A stretch of 14,087 nt of DNA. Source: JBCCZC01 sp039188505. GTDB lineage: Bacteria > Pseudomonadota > Gammaproteobacteria > Xanthomonadales > SZUA-38. Numbering within the stretch: position 1 is the stretch's first letter; each line of letters starts with the position of its first letter. The notes beneath the pieces were generated by a model. The model saw nothing but the letters and a program-made list of their open reading frames with translations, was not told the DNA's origin and did not search any database. Position numbers and translations under genes: made by a program. Below, piece by piece: positions 1 through 6,488 of the stretch. The DNA is taken from NCBI GenBank assembly GCA_039188505.1, contig JBCCZC010000117.1, forward strand, positions 1 to 14,087. The letters run 5' to 3'.

Positions 1-650
1 AAGCTGTTGTCGAGGTCGAAGAGGAAAAGCGTGCCGTTCAGGTCGTCCTCGTCATCCGCCAGGTTGTTGTAGATGACCAGGTTCTGCGGTCGCTGGGTGC
101 GAGCATGGATGTCGTTCCATTCGGCCCGGGCCGTGATCGCCTCCACCGTCTCGAAGATCTGGGGCAGCTTGCCCGTCTCGTGGGGAATCGACATGGCCTG
201 CACGCCCGGCTCGACCTCGACGACCCGGTACGGATCGTCGGCGTCCTCGACCGTGAACGCCAGGTAGGCGCTGGCGGCAACCCCTGGCCCGAGCTCATAG
301 CCGATCATGCGAGCCAGTTCGGCGATCGAGCTGCGCTGCGTCGCGGTTCCGATGTAACCCTCGTTGGCGATCCGCTCGGAGTAGAAGGACAGAACATCGC
401 AGGCGACAGCGTAGGCGTCGATGAGGCTGATCGTCGGGTCTTCGAGGTCCCGCGTGCGAAGCGCCGCGAGCGGATGACGCCGCTCGGCGTCGTCCGGCAG
501 CTCGAGCCGGGGCAGGCGCCAGAGCATCCGGTCGAACGAGTCCACCTGTCGGGTGATGCGATAGTCGAGGGTCTGAAGACCCTGACGGTTATCGGGGCGT
601 TTCGGGGTGTGATCCGCAGCGCCGCAGGGTCCTCTTCGGTCTCCCTTCAT
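1..650 (-). CDS. Second baseplate wedge protein of the eCIS (Afp12-type, gp6/gp7-like), 3' end outside window
   Basis: Translating the minus strand from ATG at 650 gives an uninterrupted 216-codon reading frame that runs off the window edge, so the C-terminal part is missing. The visible part looks like the N-terminus of the 'putative baseplate assembly protein' family of eCIS and phage-like loci. It has a short Cys/Gly-containing leader, then NRQGLQTLDYRI, PLAALRTRDLEDPTISLIDA, FYSERIANEGYIGTAT, and an ELARMIGYELGPGVAASAYL-like stretch near residues 112-132. The family's role is to form the baseplate wedge that joins the spike hub to the sheath. It starts 2 bases after the gp6-like gene, with a strong ribosome-binding site inside that gene. 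Whether it is the strict orthologue of Afp12 or a second Afp11-type protein cannot be decided from the visible part. Confidence 0.85.
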   Translation of the reverse strand, partial: MKGDRRGPCGAADHTPKRPDNRQGLQTLDYRITRQVDSFDRMLWRLPRLELPDDAERRHPLAALRTRDLEDPTISLIDAYAVACDVLSFYSERIANEGYIGTATQRSSIAELARMIGYELGPGVAASAYLAFTVEDADDPYRVVEVEPGVQAMSIPHETGKLPQIFETVEAITARAEWNDIHARTQRPQNLVIYNNLADDEDDLNGTLFLFDLDNS

Positions 651-652
651 GG

Positions 653-3154
653 TCAACGCCCTCCCTCAACGATGAAGCGAATGCGACCGTTCTCGGGACG
701 ACTCGGGTCGTTGTCCAGTCGCGCGATTTCCCCACCGGCGATGGGCAGGAGCGCATCGTCCGCATAATCGACGCCCGGCTGGTCAAGGCGCGCGAAACGG
801 CCGACGGGCTGGTTCGACTCGTTCCGGGTTCCGATCCACGCCACCCCTTCGATCTGCATCGCTCGCGCAAGCAGGGGCGAGAGCGCCACATCCTCCCCGA
901 AGGCGAGCTCGTCGGGATGAAAGAGCCCGCGGGTTCCGTCCGGCAGGTCGCGGTCCGAGAACAGCGCGAGCAGGTCGCGATTCACGTCCGCCGCATCGGC
1001 ATCGGGGAGAGCGCAGACGTAGAGGAGGATGTCGAGCGGGACGAAGATCGGTGAGGCGAACTGGAGATCGTGGCCGGCCAGCCTCTGTTCCTCGATGGAG
1101 CGACGTAGATCCGCCTTCAGCGCCTCGTCGATCTCGCCGCCGCCGACCAGGTCGATCGCGAGCGTGATCGTGTGCCAGCTACCGGTCCAGCGTCGGCGGC
1201 CGAAGGCCCGCGCGACGGCGGGATGGCGGGCAGCGACGTCAGCGTAGTCCTGAACGGTGACCGCTCGGGCCAGCGTGCGAAACGCCTGCGGCGCCCGCAC
1301 GTGCACCCGGGTTCGGGTCTCGGCGGCGCGACCGCCCGAGGCAGGCAGTGGATTCCGGATCGCCTCGATGCCCTCGCCGTTGGTGGTCACGACGTGCGCA
1401 ATCGCCCCCGCACCCACGTTGCCCCGGGGCCCGCCACCATGCCGGATGCTGGCGCGAACTCCCGCGCCGATTGCGGGCCGCCGCCCCAGGACGCCGTCAC
1501 CGAAGCGCACGTAGGCGGTTCCCGGAGCCGTTCCGGGCTCGACCACGAAATCGGCGGCGAAGCGATCCGAGCCCAGAAGATCGGGGACGGCACTCCACGA
1601 TTCCCCGCCCATTTCCAGCGCGACGTCCGCCACCGGCACGCCGGTCGGATCGAGGCTCGCGCTCGCAGCGGAGCCACTAGCGTCGATCGGGTCGAAGGGA
1701 ACGGAGTGGACGATGGCGTCCGCATCCAGCCGCAGTCGCTGCGCCCTTCCCGGGCCATCGTCGGGCAGGATCCCGCCGGAATCCCGAAGCGCCAGCGCGA
1801 TCGCGTCCTCGGGCACCAGCGTCGCCGAGCTGCGGTGGTCGAGGGTACGACCCTCGTCGACGAGCATGACGTTCCCCCGGGCGACCGCCATCGCCGTGCC
1901 GTCGTCGAGCGCGCCGATCGGCAGCGGAAAGCGAAGCGCGTCCTCGGCGTTCCAGGTGATCTCGGTCAGGTCCACTCCGAAGACCGGATCGACGGCCGCT
2001 CGGGGCTCCTGCGCCAGTCTGATCACCTGCCGGCGCTGCGGATCCGGCGGGTCGTCGGCGCCTCCACCGAAGGGCACACGCTCTTCGAGGATCAGCAGAT
2101 CTCCAGGCCGCAGATCGAGGTCACCGGGCGCCTTGACCAGAAAGGCCGAGGTCGCGCCCGGCTCGAGGCAGCAGTCACGGTCCCCCCAGTCGTGAAACGC
2201 CACCGCGTTCCGGGCGACCCTCAGGGATCGCAGGGGCTCCATCGCCTCGAACACGATGGCGCCTCGACGGACCAGATCTTCGAAGACCTCGGCGTCCGGA
2301 CGCAGGACCACCGACGGGGGGACGCCGGGCCCGCCCGGGCGCGTGAGGAAGCGGGTACCTCGCGGGAGGATGTCGGGGGCACCGTTCCGGTCCTGGCCGG
2401 CGGTGAGGGCAATGGCAGCGCGGGCATTGGTGCCCTCGCCCGGGCGATAGCCCAGCAGCCGGGCATGGCGAATCAGGGACTGGCGATAGCGCGCCCGCTC
2501 GAAGAACGACTCCGTTCCAACTGCGTCCTGGAACCAGCTCGTGCGATCCGCGCCGTCGGCGAGCGCCTCCACGAGCGCCACCCCGAGATCCGCTGGGTTG
2601 CGTTCCGTCCAGCCCGGCATCGTCGTCGACATCCGGTCGAGCATCAGCTGACGGAACCCGGACCAGTCACGCTTGAGGTAGTCGATCGGCGGCCCCCGAC
2701 GGACGCGCGTCGGCGGCGCCTCCTCGGGCGCACAGTCGAAGTCCGAGGGACACTCGACCTTGAAGGAGAAGGTGACTCGGGCCAGCTGCCCGTCCATGTT
2801 GGCGGGTGCAGCGCCGGTCAGGGAGAGCTCGTAGGGGGAGAAGTCTCCGGCCTGATCCAGCGTCAGCCTCACGGTCCTGCCGTCTGGCTGCGCCGCCGCG
2901 GCAAGCACGGAAACGCCCCTGATCCGGACGCCGCCGAAGATCAGGAAGTGTTCGCGAGACAGGGCCCCGACGCCGTCCGACTTCAGGAAGACCACGTCCA
3001 GGAGCCTCTGGGCCATGCCGGCGGGAGCCCCGCTGTCCAGCACCTCGACGAAATTGATGCCGTTGAGCTCGAGCCCGCCGCCCATGTCGAGATCGCTGTC
3101 CAGCACGCGCTGACGACGAAGCGACGTGCCGCAGTAGCATCGCCCGCCACTCAT
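653..3154 (-). CDS. afp11: Baseplate wedge protein, gp6/baseplate J-like (Afp11-type)
   Basis: An 833-residue protein, the largest structural gene here. After a Cys-rich start (CYCG at residues 6-9) there is an N-terminal beta-rich region. Then come FKVECPSDFDC (131-141), IDYLKRDWSGFR (157-168), a GWTERNPADLGVALVEALA-like stretch, and RHARLLGY (229-236), all typical of the eCIS/phage 'putative baseplate assembly protein' family related to T4 gp6. The C-terminal part (AVTVQDYADVAARHPAVARA and following) fits the J-like half. It probably forms the wedge ring around the spike. The start is ATG at 3154, overlapping the gp25-like stop (ATGA). The frame is open 184 codons further upstream, but that extension overlaps the gp25-like and PAAR-like genes and is not protein-like. 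The stop is TGA. Confidence 0.92.
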   Translation of the reverse strand: MSGGRCYCGTSLRRQRVLDSDLDMGGGLELNGINFVEVLDSGAPAGMAQRLLDVVFLKSDGVGALSREHFLIFGGVRIRGVSVLAAAAQPDGRTVRLTLDQAGDFSPYELSLTGAAPANMDGQLARVTFSFKVECPSDFDCAPEEAPPTRVRRGPPIDYLKRDWSGFRQLMLDRMSTTMPGWTERNPADLGVALVEALADGADRTSWFQDAVGTESFFERARYRQSLIRHARLLGYRPGEGTNARAAIALTAGQDRNGAPDILPRGTRFLTRPGGPGVPPSVVLRPDAEVFEDLVRRGAIVFEAMEPLRSLRVARNAVAFHDWGDRDCCLEPGATSAFLVKAPGDLDLRPGDLLILEERVPFGGGADDPPDPQRRQVIRLAQEPRAAVDPVFGVDLTEITWNAEDALRFPLPIGALDDGTAMAVARGNVMLVDEGRTLDHRSSATLVPEDAIALALRDSGGILPDDGPGRAQRLRLDADAIVHSVPFDPIDASGSAASASLDPTGVPVADVALEMGGESWSAVPDLLGSDRFAADFVVEPGTAPGTAYVRFGDGVLGRRPAIGAGVRASIRHGGGPRGNVGAGAIAHVVTTNGEGIEAIRNPLPASGGRAAETRTRVHVRAPQAFRTLARAVTVQDYADVAARHPAVARAFGRRRWTGSWHTITLAIDLVGGGEIDEALKADLRRSIEEQRLAGHDLQFASPIFVPLDILLYVCALPDADAADVNRDLLALFSDRDLPDGTRGLFHPDELAFGEDVALSPLLARAMQIEGVAWIGTRNESNQPVGRFARLDQPGVDYADDALLPIAGGEIARLDNDPSRPENGRIRFIVEGGR
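659..667 (-). promoter_or_regulatory. Ribosome-binding site for the Afp12-type gene
   Basis: On the minus strand GAGGGAGGG lies 8 bases before the ATG at 650, inside the last codons of the gp6-like gene. It supports this start in a gene whose 3' end is missing. Confidence 0.6.
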
Positions 3155-3510
3155 ACGGCGCCCTCCACGATGATGTTCCGCTGCTCCTCCTCGCCCAGGC
3201 GGCTGTAGACCACGCTGACGCGAAGCAGACTGTCGATCGCTTCCGCGCGCACGCTGCGCACCTGGATGGCCTCGGACAGCCACTGCTGCAGTGCGGCCTG
3301 GACCATGTGCTGCACGGCCGCGGCGATCTCCGGCGCGTTCTCCGAGAAGAGCATCGACGACAGTTCGGTACCGAAATCCGGACGATTCACCCGTTCCCCG
3401 CGGCGCGTGAACAGGACCTGTTCGACCATGTCCCTGATCTGACCATCTCGATCGACTGTGGCCGTCGTACCGGCAGGCGAGAGGCTGTAAGGGAACGAAA
3501 AGAAGGTCAT
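3151..3510 (-). CDS. afp9: gp25-like baseplate wedge protein (Afp9-type)
   Basis: A 119-residue protein matching the GPW/gp25 family, which in contractile tails anchors the sheath to the baseplate wedge. The signature is near residues 29-47: a hydrophobic helix, then VLFTRRGERVNRPDFGTEL, followed by helices ending in a beta-rich tail (RVSVVYSRLGEEEQRNIIVE). The start at 3510 (MTFFSFPYSL) is chosen because it overlaps the PAAR-like stop by ATGA and gives the usual family length. The frame stays open to 3801, but that extension overlaps the PAAR-like gene and has low-complexity Arg/Pro/Ala sequence. The stop overlaps the gp6-like start in the same way. Confidence 0.93.
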   Translation of the reverse strand: MTFFSFPYSLSPAGTTATVDRDGQIRDMVEQVLFTRRGERVNRPDFGTELSSMLFSENAPEIAAAVQHMVQAALQQWLSEAIQVRSVRAEAIDSLLRVSVVYSRLGEEEQRNIIVEGAV

Positions 3511-3839
3511 AGCGCGAGCACCTTCGTCTGCGGCGACGACCACACCACGGGTCCGTTCGGGATCTGCCCGGCCTTGCACAGGTCGGCCGGATTGACGAGG
3601 ACGACTGGGGTTCCTCCGGACAGGACCTTGCTCGACCGCTTCGTGAACTCGGCCACGACGCAGGGCTGCGGCTTGGGCTCCGGCGTGGTGTAGGGGCAGC
3701 CTGCAATGGTGCCCTTGTCCCCGAGCAGGGCCGCGGGCGTTCCGGCGATGAGGAGCTTGGATCCGGTGGCGGCGATCGTCACCGGAATGGCGTGCGGGCA
3801 TGTTGCCACCGTGCCCTGAGTGATGATCGGAGTGCTCAT
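3507..3839 (-). CDS. afp10: PAAR-like spike tip protein (Afp10-type)
   Basis: A 110-residue protein with the features of the PAAR-like tip that sharpens the central spike and binds a metal ion. It has CPH at residues 14-16, then IAATGSKLLIAGTPAALLGD, and further cysteines at 48, 60 and 88. The His and three of these Cys residues are plausible zinc ligands (inference). It is joined to the upstream gp5-like gene and the downstream gp25-like gene by ATGA overlaps, the expected order spike, tip, wedge. There is no C-terminal extension, so unlike some PAAR proteins it does not appear to carry a fused effector. Confidence 0.88.
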   Translation of the reverse strand: MSTPIITQGTVATCPHAIPVTIAATGSKLLIAGTPAALLGDKGTIAGCPYTTPEPKPQPCVVAEFTKRSSKVLSGGTPVVLVNPADLCKAGQIPNGPVVWSSPQTKVLAL

Positions 3840-4348
3840 GGCAGCACCTTCAGATTCCCCTCGTTGACGGTGACACCGTCGGGGCCGAGCTTGACCGAGC
3901 TGCCCGCGAAGCTGAGCTCCATCGTGCCGGCGCCAGCTGTCAGCACGGCCTCGCCGGTGGCGGTGGTGACCGACAGCGTCAGCTCGCCCAGCCCCGGCGC
4001 GTCCATCACCTCCAGCTTGAACTGGTCGCCGGCCCAGACCCGGGTCATGGCCTGGGTGGGACCCATCGCTGCGGGTGTGTCATCGGTATCCCAGAAGCCT
4101 CCGCACCAGACCGGATAGTCGGGATCCCCGCGTTCGAATTCGACCCAGACGTTTGCACCTACCGGCGGAATGACGAATAGCCCCACGCCCGGCCCCGCTC
4201 CCGGCAGGCACGGCATGGCCCACGCGAGCGCGCCGTCGCCCATGACGTCGGCGACGCTCACCTGCACGCGGCCGAGACCAAGGGGATCGATGTTCAGCTC
4301 GACCTTGCCGCGATACTTGCCGAAGAACTGCTGGTCGTCGCTGCTCAT
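3836..4348 (-). CDS. Spike protein with gp5/gpV-type OB fold (C-terminal part of an Afp8/VgrG)
   Basis: A 170-residue protein. Residues about 10-90 match the OB-fold domain of phage baseplate assembly protein V and T4 gp5 (YRGKVELNIDPLGLGRVQV, WAMPCLPGAGPGVGLFVIPP, GANVWVEFERGDPDYPVWCG). Residues about 105-170 are short repeated beta strands (LTLSVTTATGEAVLTAGAG, MELSFAGSSVKLGPDG) expected to form a trimeric beta-helix needle that carries the PAAR tip. In Afp and PVC the gp27-like and gp5-like parts are one VgrG-type protein. Here they are two genes coupled by ATGA with the gp27-like gene upstream. Confidence 0.9.
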   Translation of the reverse strand: MSSDDQQFFGKYRGKVELNIDPLGLGRVQVSVADVMGDGALAWAMPCLPGAGPGVGLFVIPPVGANVWVEFERGDPDYPVWCGGFWDTDDTPAAMGPTQAMTRVWAGDQFKLEVMDAPGLGELTLSVTTATGEAVLTAGAGTMELSFAGSSVKLGPDGVTVNEGNLKVLP

Positions 4349-5430
4349 AGCGGCGACACCTCCGGAGTGAGGAACGGCACGATGGGATACAGCCCGTCGC
4401 GATGGAGCGTGAATTGCTGCGTGTACTCGCCGGGCTTGAGCTGGTGTCTCACCTCGGCAACGGTGTACTCGCCGTTGTAGATGTTGCCGAGCCCCCGGAT
4501 CTGGACGCTGTAGTAGGGCTTCAGCACGTCGTTGTAGCGCGTGTTGTCGACCGTGCCGTTCACCTTGAGCACCTTCTCGGCACTCCTGTTCACCATTGCC
4601 ATGAGACGAGCCATGACCTGGGGAGAATTGAGCCCAGAGGTTTCCAGCTCCTTCGTCTTCGTATTCCCGATCTGGGTGAGGGCGTCGACCAGGAGGGATT
4701 GCGGGGTCGAGGTCGCGGTCGGGATCTCGAGCGGAATAACCTGACCGGTCGCGCGGTCCTGCACCTTCGCCCGCGCGGCGGTCAGGCTCTCGCCGTCGTG
4801 CTCGACCGTGACGTCGTAGGCATCTGATACGGGCCCGAGATTGACCGACAGCGGCTTCTGGGGCAGCCCTGGCCGGGGAACCGGTCCGAAGTAGAGCTGA
4901 CTCGTTCCAGGCGCCGGTCCGGGATCCACGAAAACCCGGTAGCCGTGTCGCTTGGCCATCTTCCTGAGGTAGCCAAGATCGGTCGACGTCTGCTGCGGCG
5001 TGCGATCGACGGGGATCACGGGATCGACCACCGGCGGCGGCATCACCACGGGAATCATGCCGTAGGTGGCGTACTGAAGCGCCAGCGCGTTCGCGATGAT
5101 CGTTTCGTCCTGCCCGGGATGCTGCGTTCGTTTCTCCTCACGGTCCATGACCCAGGACAGGTCCCGGCCCAACATGACGTAGCGCCCCTCGGTGTCGCCG
5201 TGACCGGGTACGTACTGGGTCTTCGTCACGACCCCGTCGAAGATCGGCGTCGGCACCACGCCGTTCCAGACCGTGACCACGATCCTCGCCCCACGCTGGA
5301 AGCGGATGTCCTCGACGAAGGGCGGACCGAACGCGCCCAGCGGCCCCTGCCGCCCGGCCAGCAACGTGAGCTTGAAACCCGAAGCGCTGTCCATGGACTG
5401 GCGGATTTCGATCTCCTCGATGGACTCCAT
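4345..5430 (-). CDS. gp27-like spike hub (N-terminal part of an Afp8/VgrG, phage late control D-like), apparently lacking its N-terminus
   Basis: A 361-residue open frame from ATG at 5430. It matches the gp27/gpD-like hub half of Afp8: SGFKLTLLAGRQGPLG, GVVPTPIFDGVVTKTQ, MDREEKRTQHPGQDETIIA, MIPVVMPPP, VPVDRTPQQ-like and YLRKMAKRHGYRVFVDPGP-like blocks, and a C-terminal EYTVAEVRHQLKPGEYTQQF-like strand. The hub trimer connects the inner tube to the spike. No ribosome-binding site precedes ATG 5430. The likely original start is GTG at 5517, and the same frame between carries 27 family-like codons and a TAG two codons before ATG 5430. The product as drawn would lack the first beta strand of the hub domain. 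It is either re-initiated after the TAG, a broken gene, or a sequencing artefact. Confidence 0.85.
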   Translation of the reverse strand: MESIEEIEIRQSMDSASGFKLTLLAGRQGPLGAFGPPFVEDIRFQRGARIVVTVWNGVVPTPIFDGVVTKTQYVPGHGDTEGRYVMLGRDLSWVMDREEKRTQHPGQDETIIANALALQYATYGMIPVVMPPPVVDPVIPVDRTPQQTSTDLGYLRKMAKRHGYRVFVDPGPAPGTSQLYFGPVPRPGLPQKPLSVNLGPVSDAYDVTVEHDGESLTAARAKVQDRATGQVIPLEIPTATSTPQSLLVDALTQIGNTKTKELETSGLNSPQVMARLMAMVNRSAEKVLKVNGTVDNTRYNDVLKPYYSVQIRGLGNIYNGEYTVAEVRHQLKPGEYTQQFTLHRDGLYPIVPFLTPEVSPL

Positions 5431-5433
5431 GGC

Positions 5434-5517
5434 CTAGAGGGGCGCCGGCGCGATCACCGCCTCCTTCCCGAGGAGCAGCGTGGCCCGAATGCCCAGCATG
5501 TTGCCGAACGCGCTCAC
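5434..5517 (-). other. 5' end of the gp27-like hub gene, ended by an in-frame TAG
   Basis: From GTG at 5517 the frame reads 27 codons (MSAFGNMLGIRATLLLGKEA then VIAPAPL) and stops at TAG 5436-5434. It continues in the same frame as GCC ATG GAG into the gp27-like gene. Across the stop it reads VIAPAPL-stop-AMESIEEIEI, which follows the usual N-terminus of Afp8-type hubs (a first strand ending in a Pro/Ala-rich turn, then a helix and a 'SVEV'-like strand). GTG overlaps the LysM gene stop (GTGA), the coupling used elsewhere in this operon, and a strong ribosome-binding site precedes it. I therefore read this as the first exon-like piece of one gene split by a nonsense codon, not as an independent small gene. 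Confidence 0.75.
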
Positions 5518-5822
5518 CGAACGGCGCCTCCTCCCGGATCCGGCATCGGGATCACCCGCAGGCTGCCCGGTGGATCGGTGAGCTGATCGGGATGGGCTGG
5601 CGTGTTCGCGTTGGCGATGAGCCACCACGCGGTCGCCTGGCCGTAGGCCCGGGCGGCGATGGTGTCGAGCCGATCCGTATCCGTGATCCGGTGCCGCTGG
5701 GCCACCTGGACTTCGTCCGGATGCGGCAACAGGGTCGGCACCAGGTAGCGGACGACGCTACCGTCCGGTGCGGTGAGTTCCGCCTTGGGGGCGTTCGCGT
5801 AGCGGCTGGTTCGATCGGTCAT
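5514..5822 (-). CDS. LysM-domain baseplate protein (gp53-like; LysM part of Afp7)
   Basis: A 102-residue protein with the eCIS/phage LysM adaptor pattern: SRYANAPKAEL then DGSVVRYLVPTLLP, and a LysM-like unit at about residues 44-94 (HRITDTDRLDTIAARAYGQA, WWLIANANTPAHPDQL, RVIPMP). In contractile tails such proteins (T4 gp53-like) hold the hub and wedges together rather than bind peptidoglycan from outside. No signal peptide is seen. GAGGAA about 7 bases before ATG 5822 overlaps the stop of the preceding gene. Its own stop overlaps the GTG of the gp27-like gene. In Afp this domain is fused to the tube-like domain encoded by the upstream gene; here it is separate. Confidence 0.88.
   Translation of the reverse strand: MTDRTSRYANAPKAELTAPDGSVVRYLVPTLLPHPDEVQVAQRHRITDTDRLDTIAARAYGQATAWWLIANANTPAHPDQLTDPPGSLRVIPMPDPGGGAVR
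5527..5535 (-). promoter_or_regulatory. Strong ribosome-binding site for the interrupted gp27-like gene
   Basis: On the minus strand GGGAGGAGG ends 9 bases before GTG 5517. It decides the start: the downstream ATG at 5430 has only pyrimidine-rich and GC-rich sequence before it and no such site. Confidence 0.65.
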
Positions 5823-5832
5823 GGCGTGTTCC

Positions 5833-6480
5833 TCAGATGTCCAGGTTATCCACGAAATGGGCGACGTTCTCGACGCTCGCCACGGTGGCGAGCGTCTCCT
5901 TCACTACCTGGTGGGTCAGGAACGCCCAGTAGCCCGGATTGGTCATCGACAGGTCGTTGTAGGTCAGGACCTTCATCGACACCGAAACGTCGGCGCGGAT
6001 GGGGTTCAGGGCCGTATCGTGGGCCGTCTCCGTGATCGAAAGGCTCTCGATCTTCACGGGTACGACCCGCTTCCAGCCGTAGACGAAGAGCGTCAGCGGC
6101 GCGGCAGGCTGGACGACCTCCATGGTCCCGGCCAGCATCAGGCCCTGGTTGATCGCCACGGCCACGCTCTTCGGATAGACCAGCATCTCCAGCGCGGCGA
6201 GGTATCCGGAAATACCGCCGCCGAGCGGACCGTTCTCGCCCTGCTCCATCTGGTCCACGAGGTCCATCTTCAGATTCGCGCTGATGGTCTCGGTCGGCGG
6301 CCCCGCGAGCCGCAGGGGTTCCGCCTGGCCACCGCCGGCCTGGCTGTAATTGGGCGCCAGCGAGCGCGTCAGCTGATCGGGGTTGTATTGGAAAATCGCC
6401 ACCGAGCTGACGGGATTGAAGATGTCGAGCCCGACGATCGCGCCTTTGTCGACTTTGGGGGATGCGGAGAGTCCAGTCAT
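5833..6480 (-). CDS. Tube-like adaptor protein (Afp7 N-terminal, contractile injection system tube family)
   Basis: A 215-residue protein resembling the tube-like N-terminal domain of Afp7. It has the pattern FQYNPDQLTRSLAP near residue 30, then a strand-rich region (AEPLRLAGPPTETISANLKM), TLFVYGWKRVVPVKIESLSI, and LNPIRADVSVSMKVLTYNDL near residues 160-180. This fold is shared by inner tube subunits and the tube-initiating adaptor between hub and tube. Gene position, next to the LysM and hub genes, favours the adaptor role over a main tube subunit. It starts 8 bases after the large DUF4157 gene and ends 10 bases before the LysM gene. Confidence 0.82.
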   Translation of the reverse strand: MTGLSASPKVDKGAIVGLDIFNPVSSVAIFQYNPDQLTRSLAPNYSQAGGGQAEPLRLAGPPTETISANLKMDLVDQMEQGENGPLGGGISGYLAALEMLVYPKSVAVAINQGLMLAGTMEVVQPAAPLTLFVYGWKRVVPVKIESLSITETAHDTALNPIRADVSVSMKVLTYNDLSMTNPGYWAFLTHQVVKETLATVASVENVAHFVDNLDI

Positions 6481-6488
6481 CGATCAGC

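Noticed and set aside
1172..3208. 678-codon open frame on the plus strand opposite the gp6-like gene
   Set aside because: Antisense frame of a high-GC gene. The product is rich in Arg/Gly/His/Pro with no recognisable domain, while the minus strand encodes a clear baseplate protein.
3155..3706. 184-codon upstream extension of the gp6-like frame
   Set aside because: It overlaps the gp25-like and PAAR-like genes and has Arg/Pro/Ser-rich, non-protein-like sequence. ATG 3154 with ATGA overlap fits the operon.
3511..3801. Upstream extension of the gp25-like frame
   Set aside because: It overlaps the PAAR-like gene and has shadow composition. The family length and ATGA overlap support ATG 3510.
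5434..5517. Global reassignment of TAG to an amino acid
   Set aside because: Two other genes in the operon end in TAG at sensible positions with the next gene starting close by, so TAG acts as a stop here.
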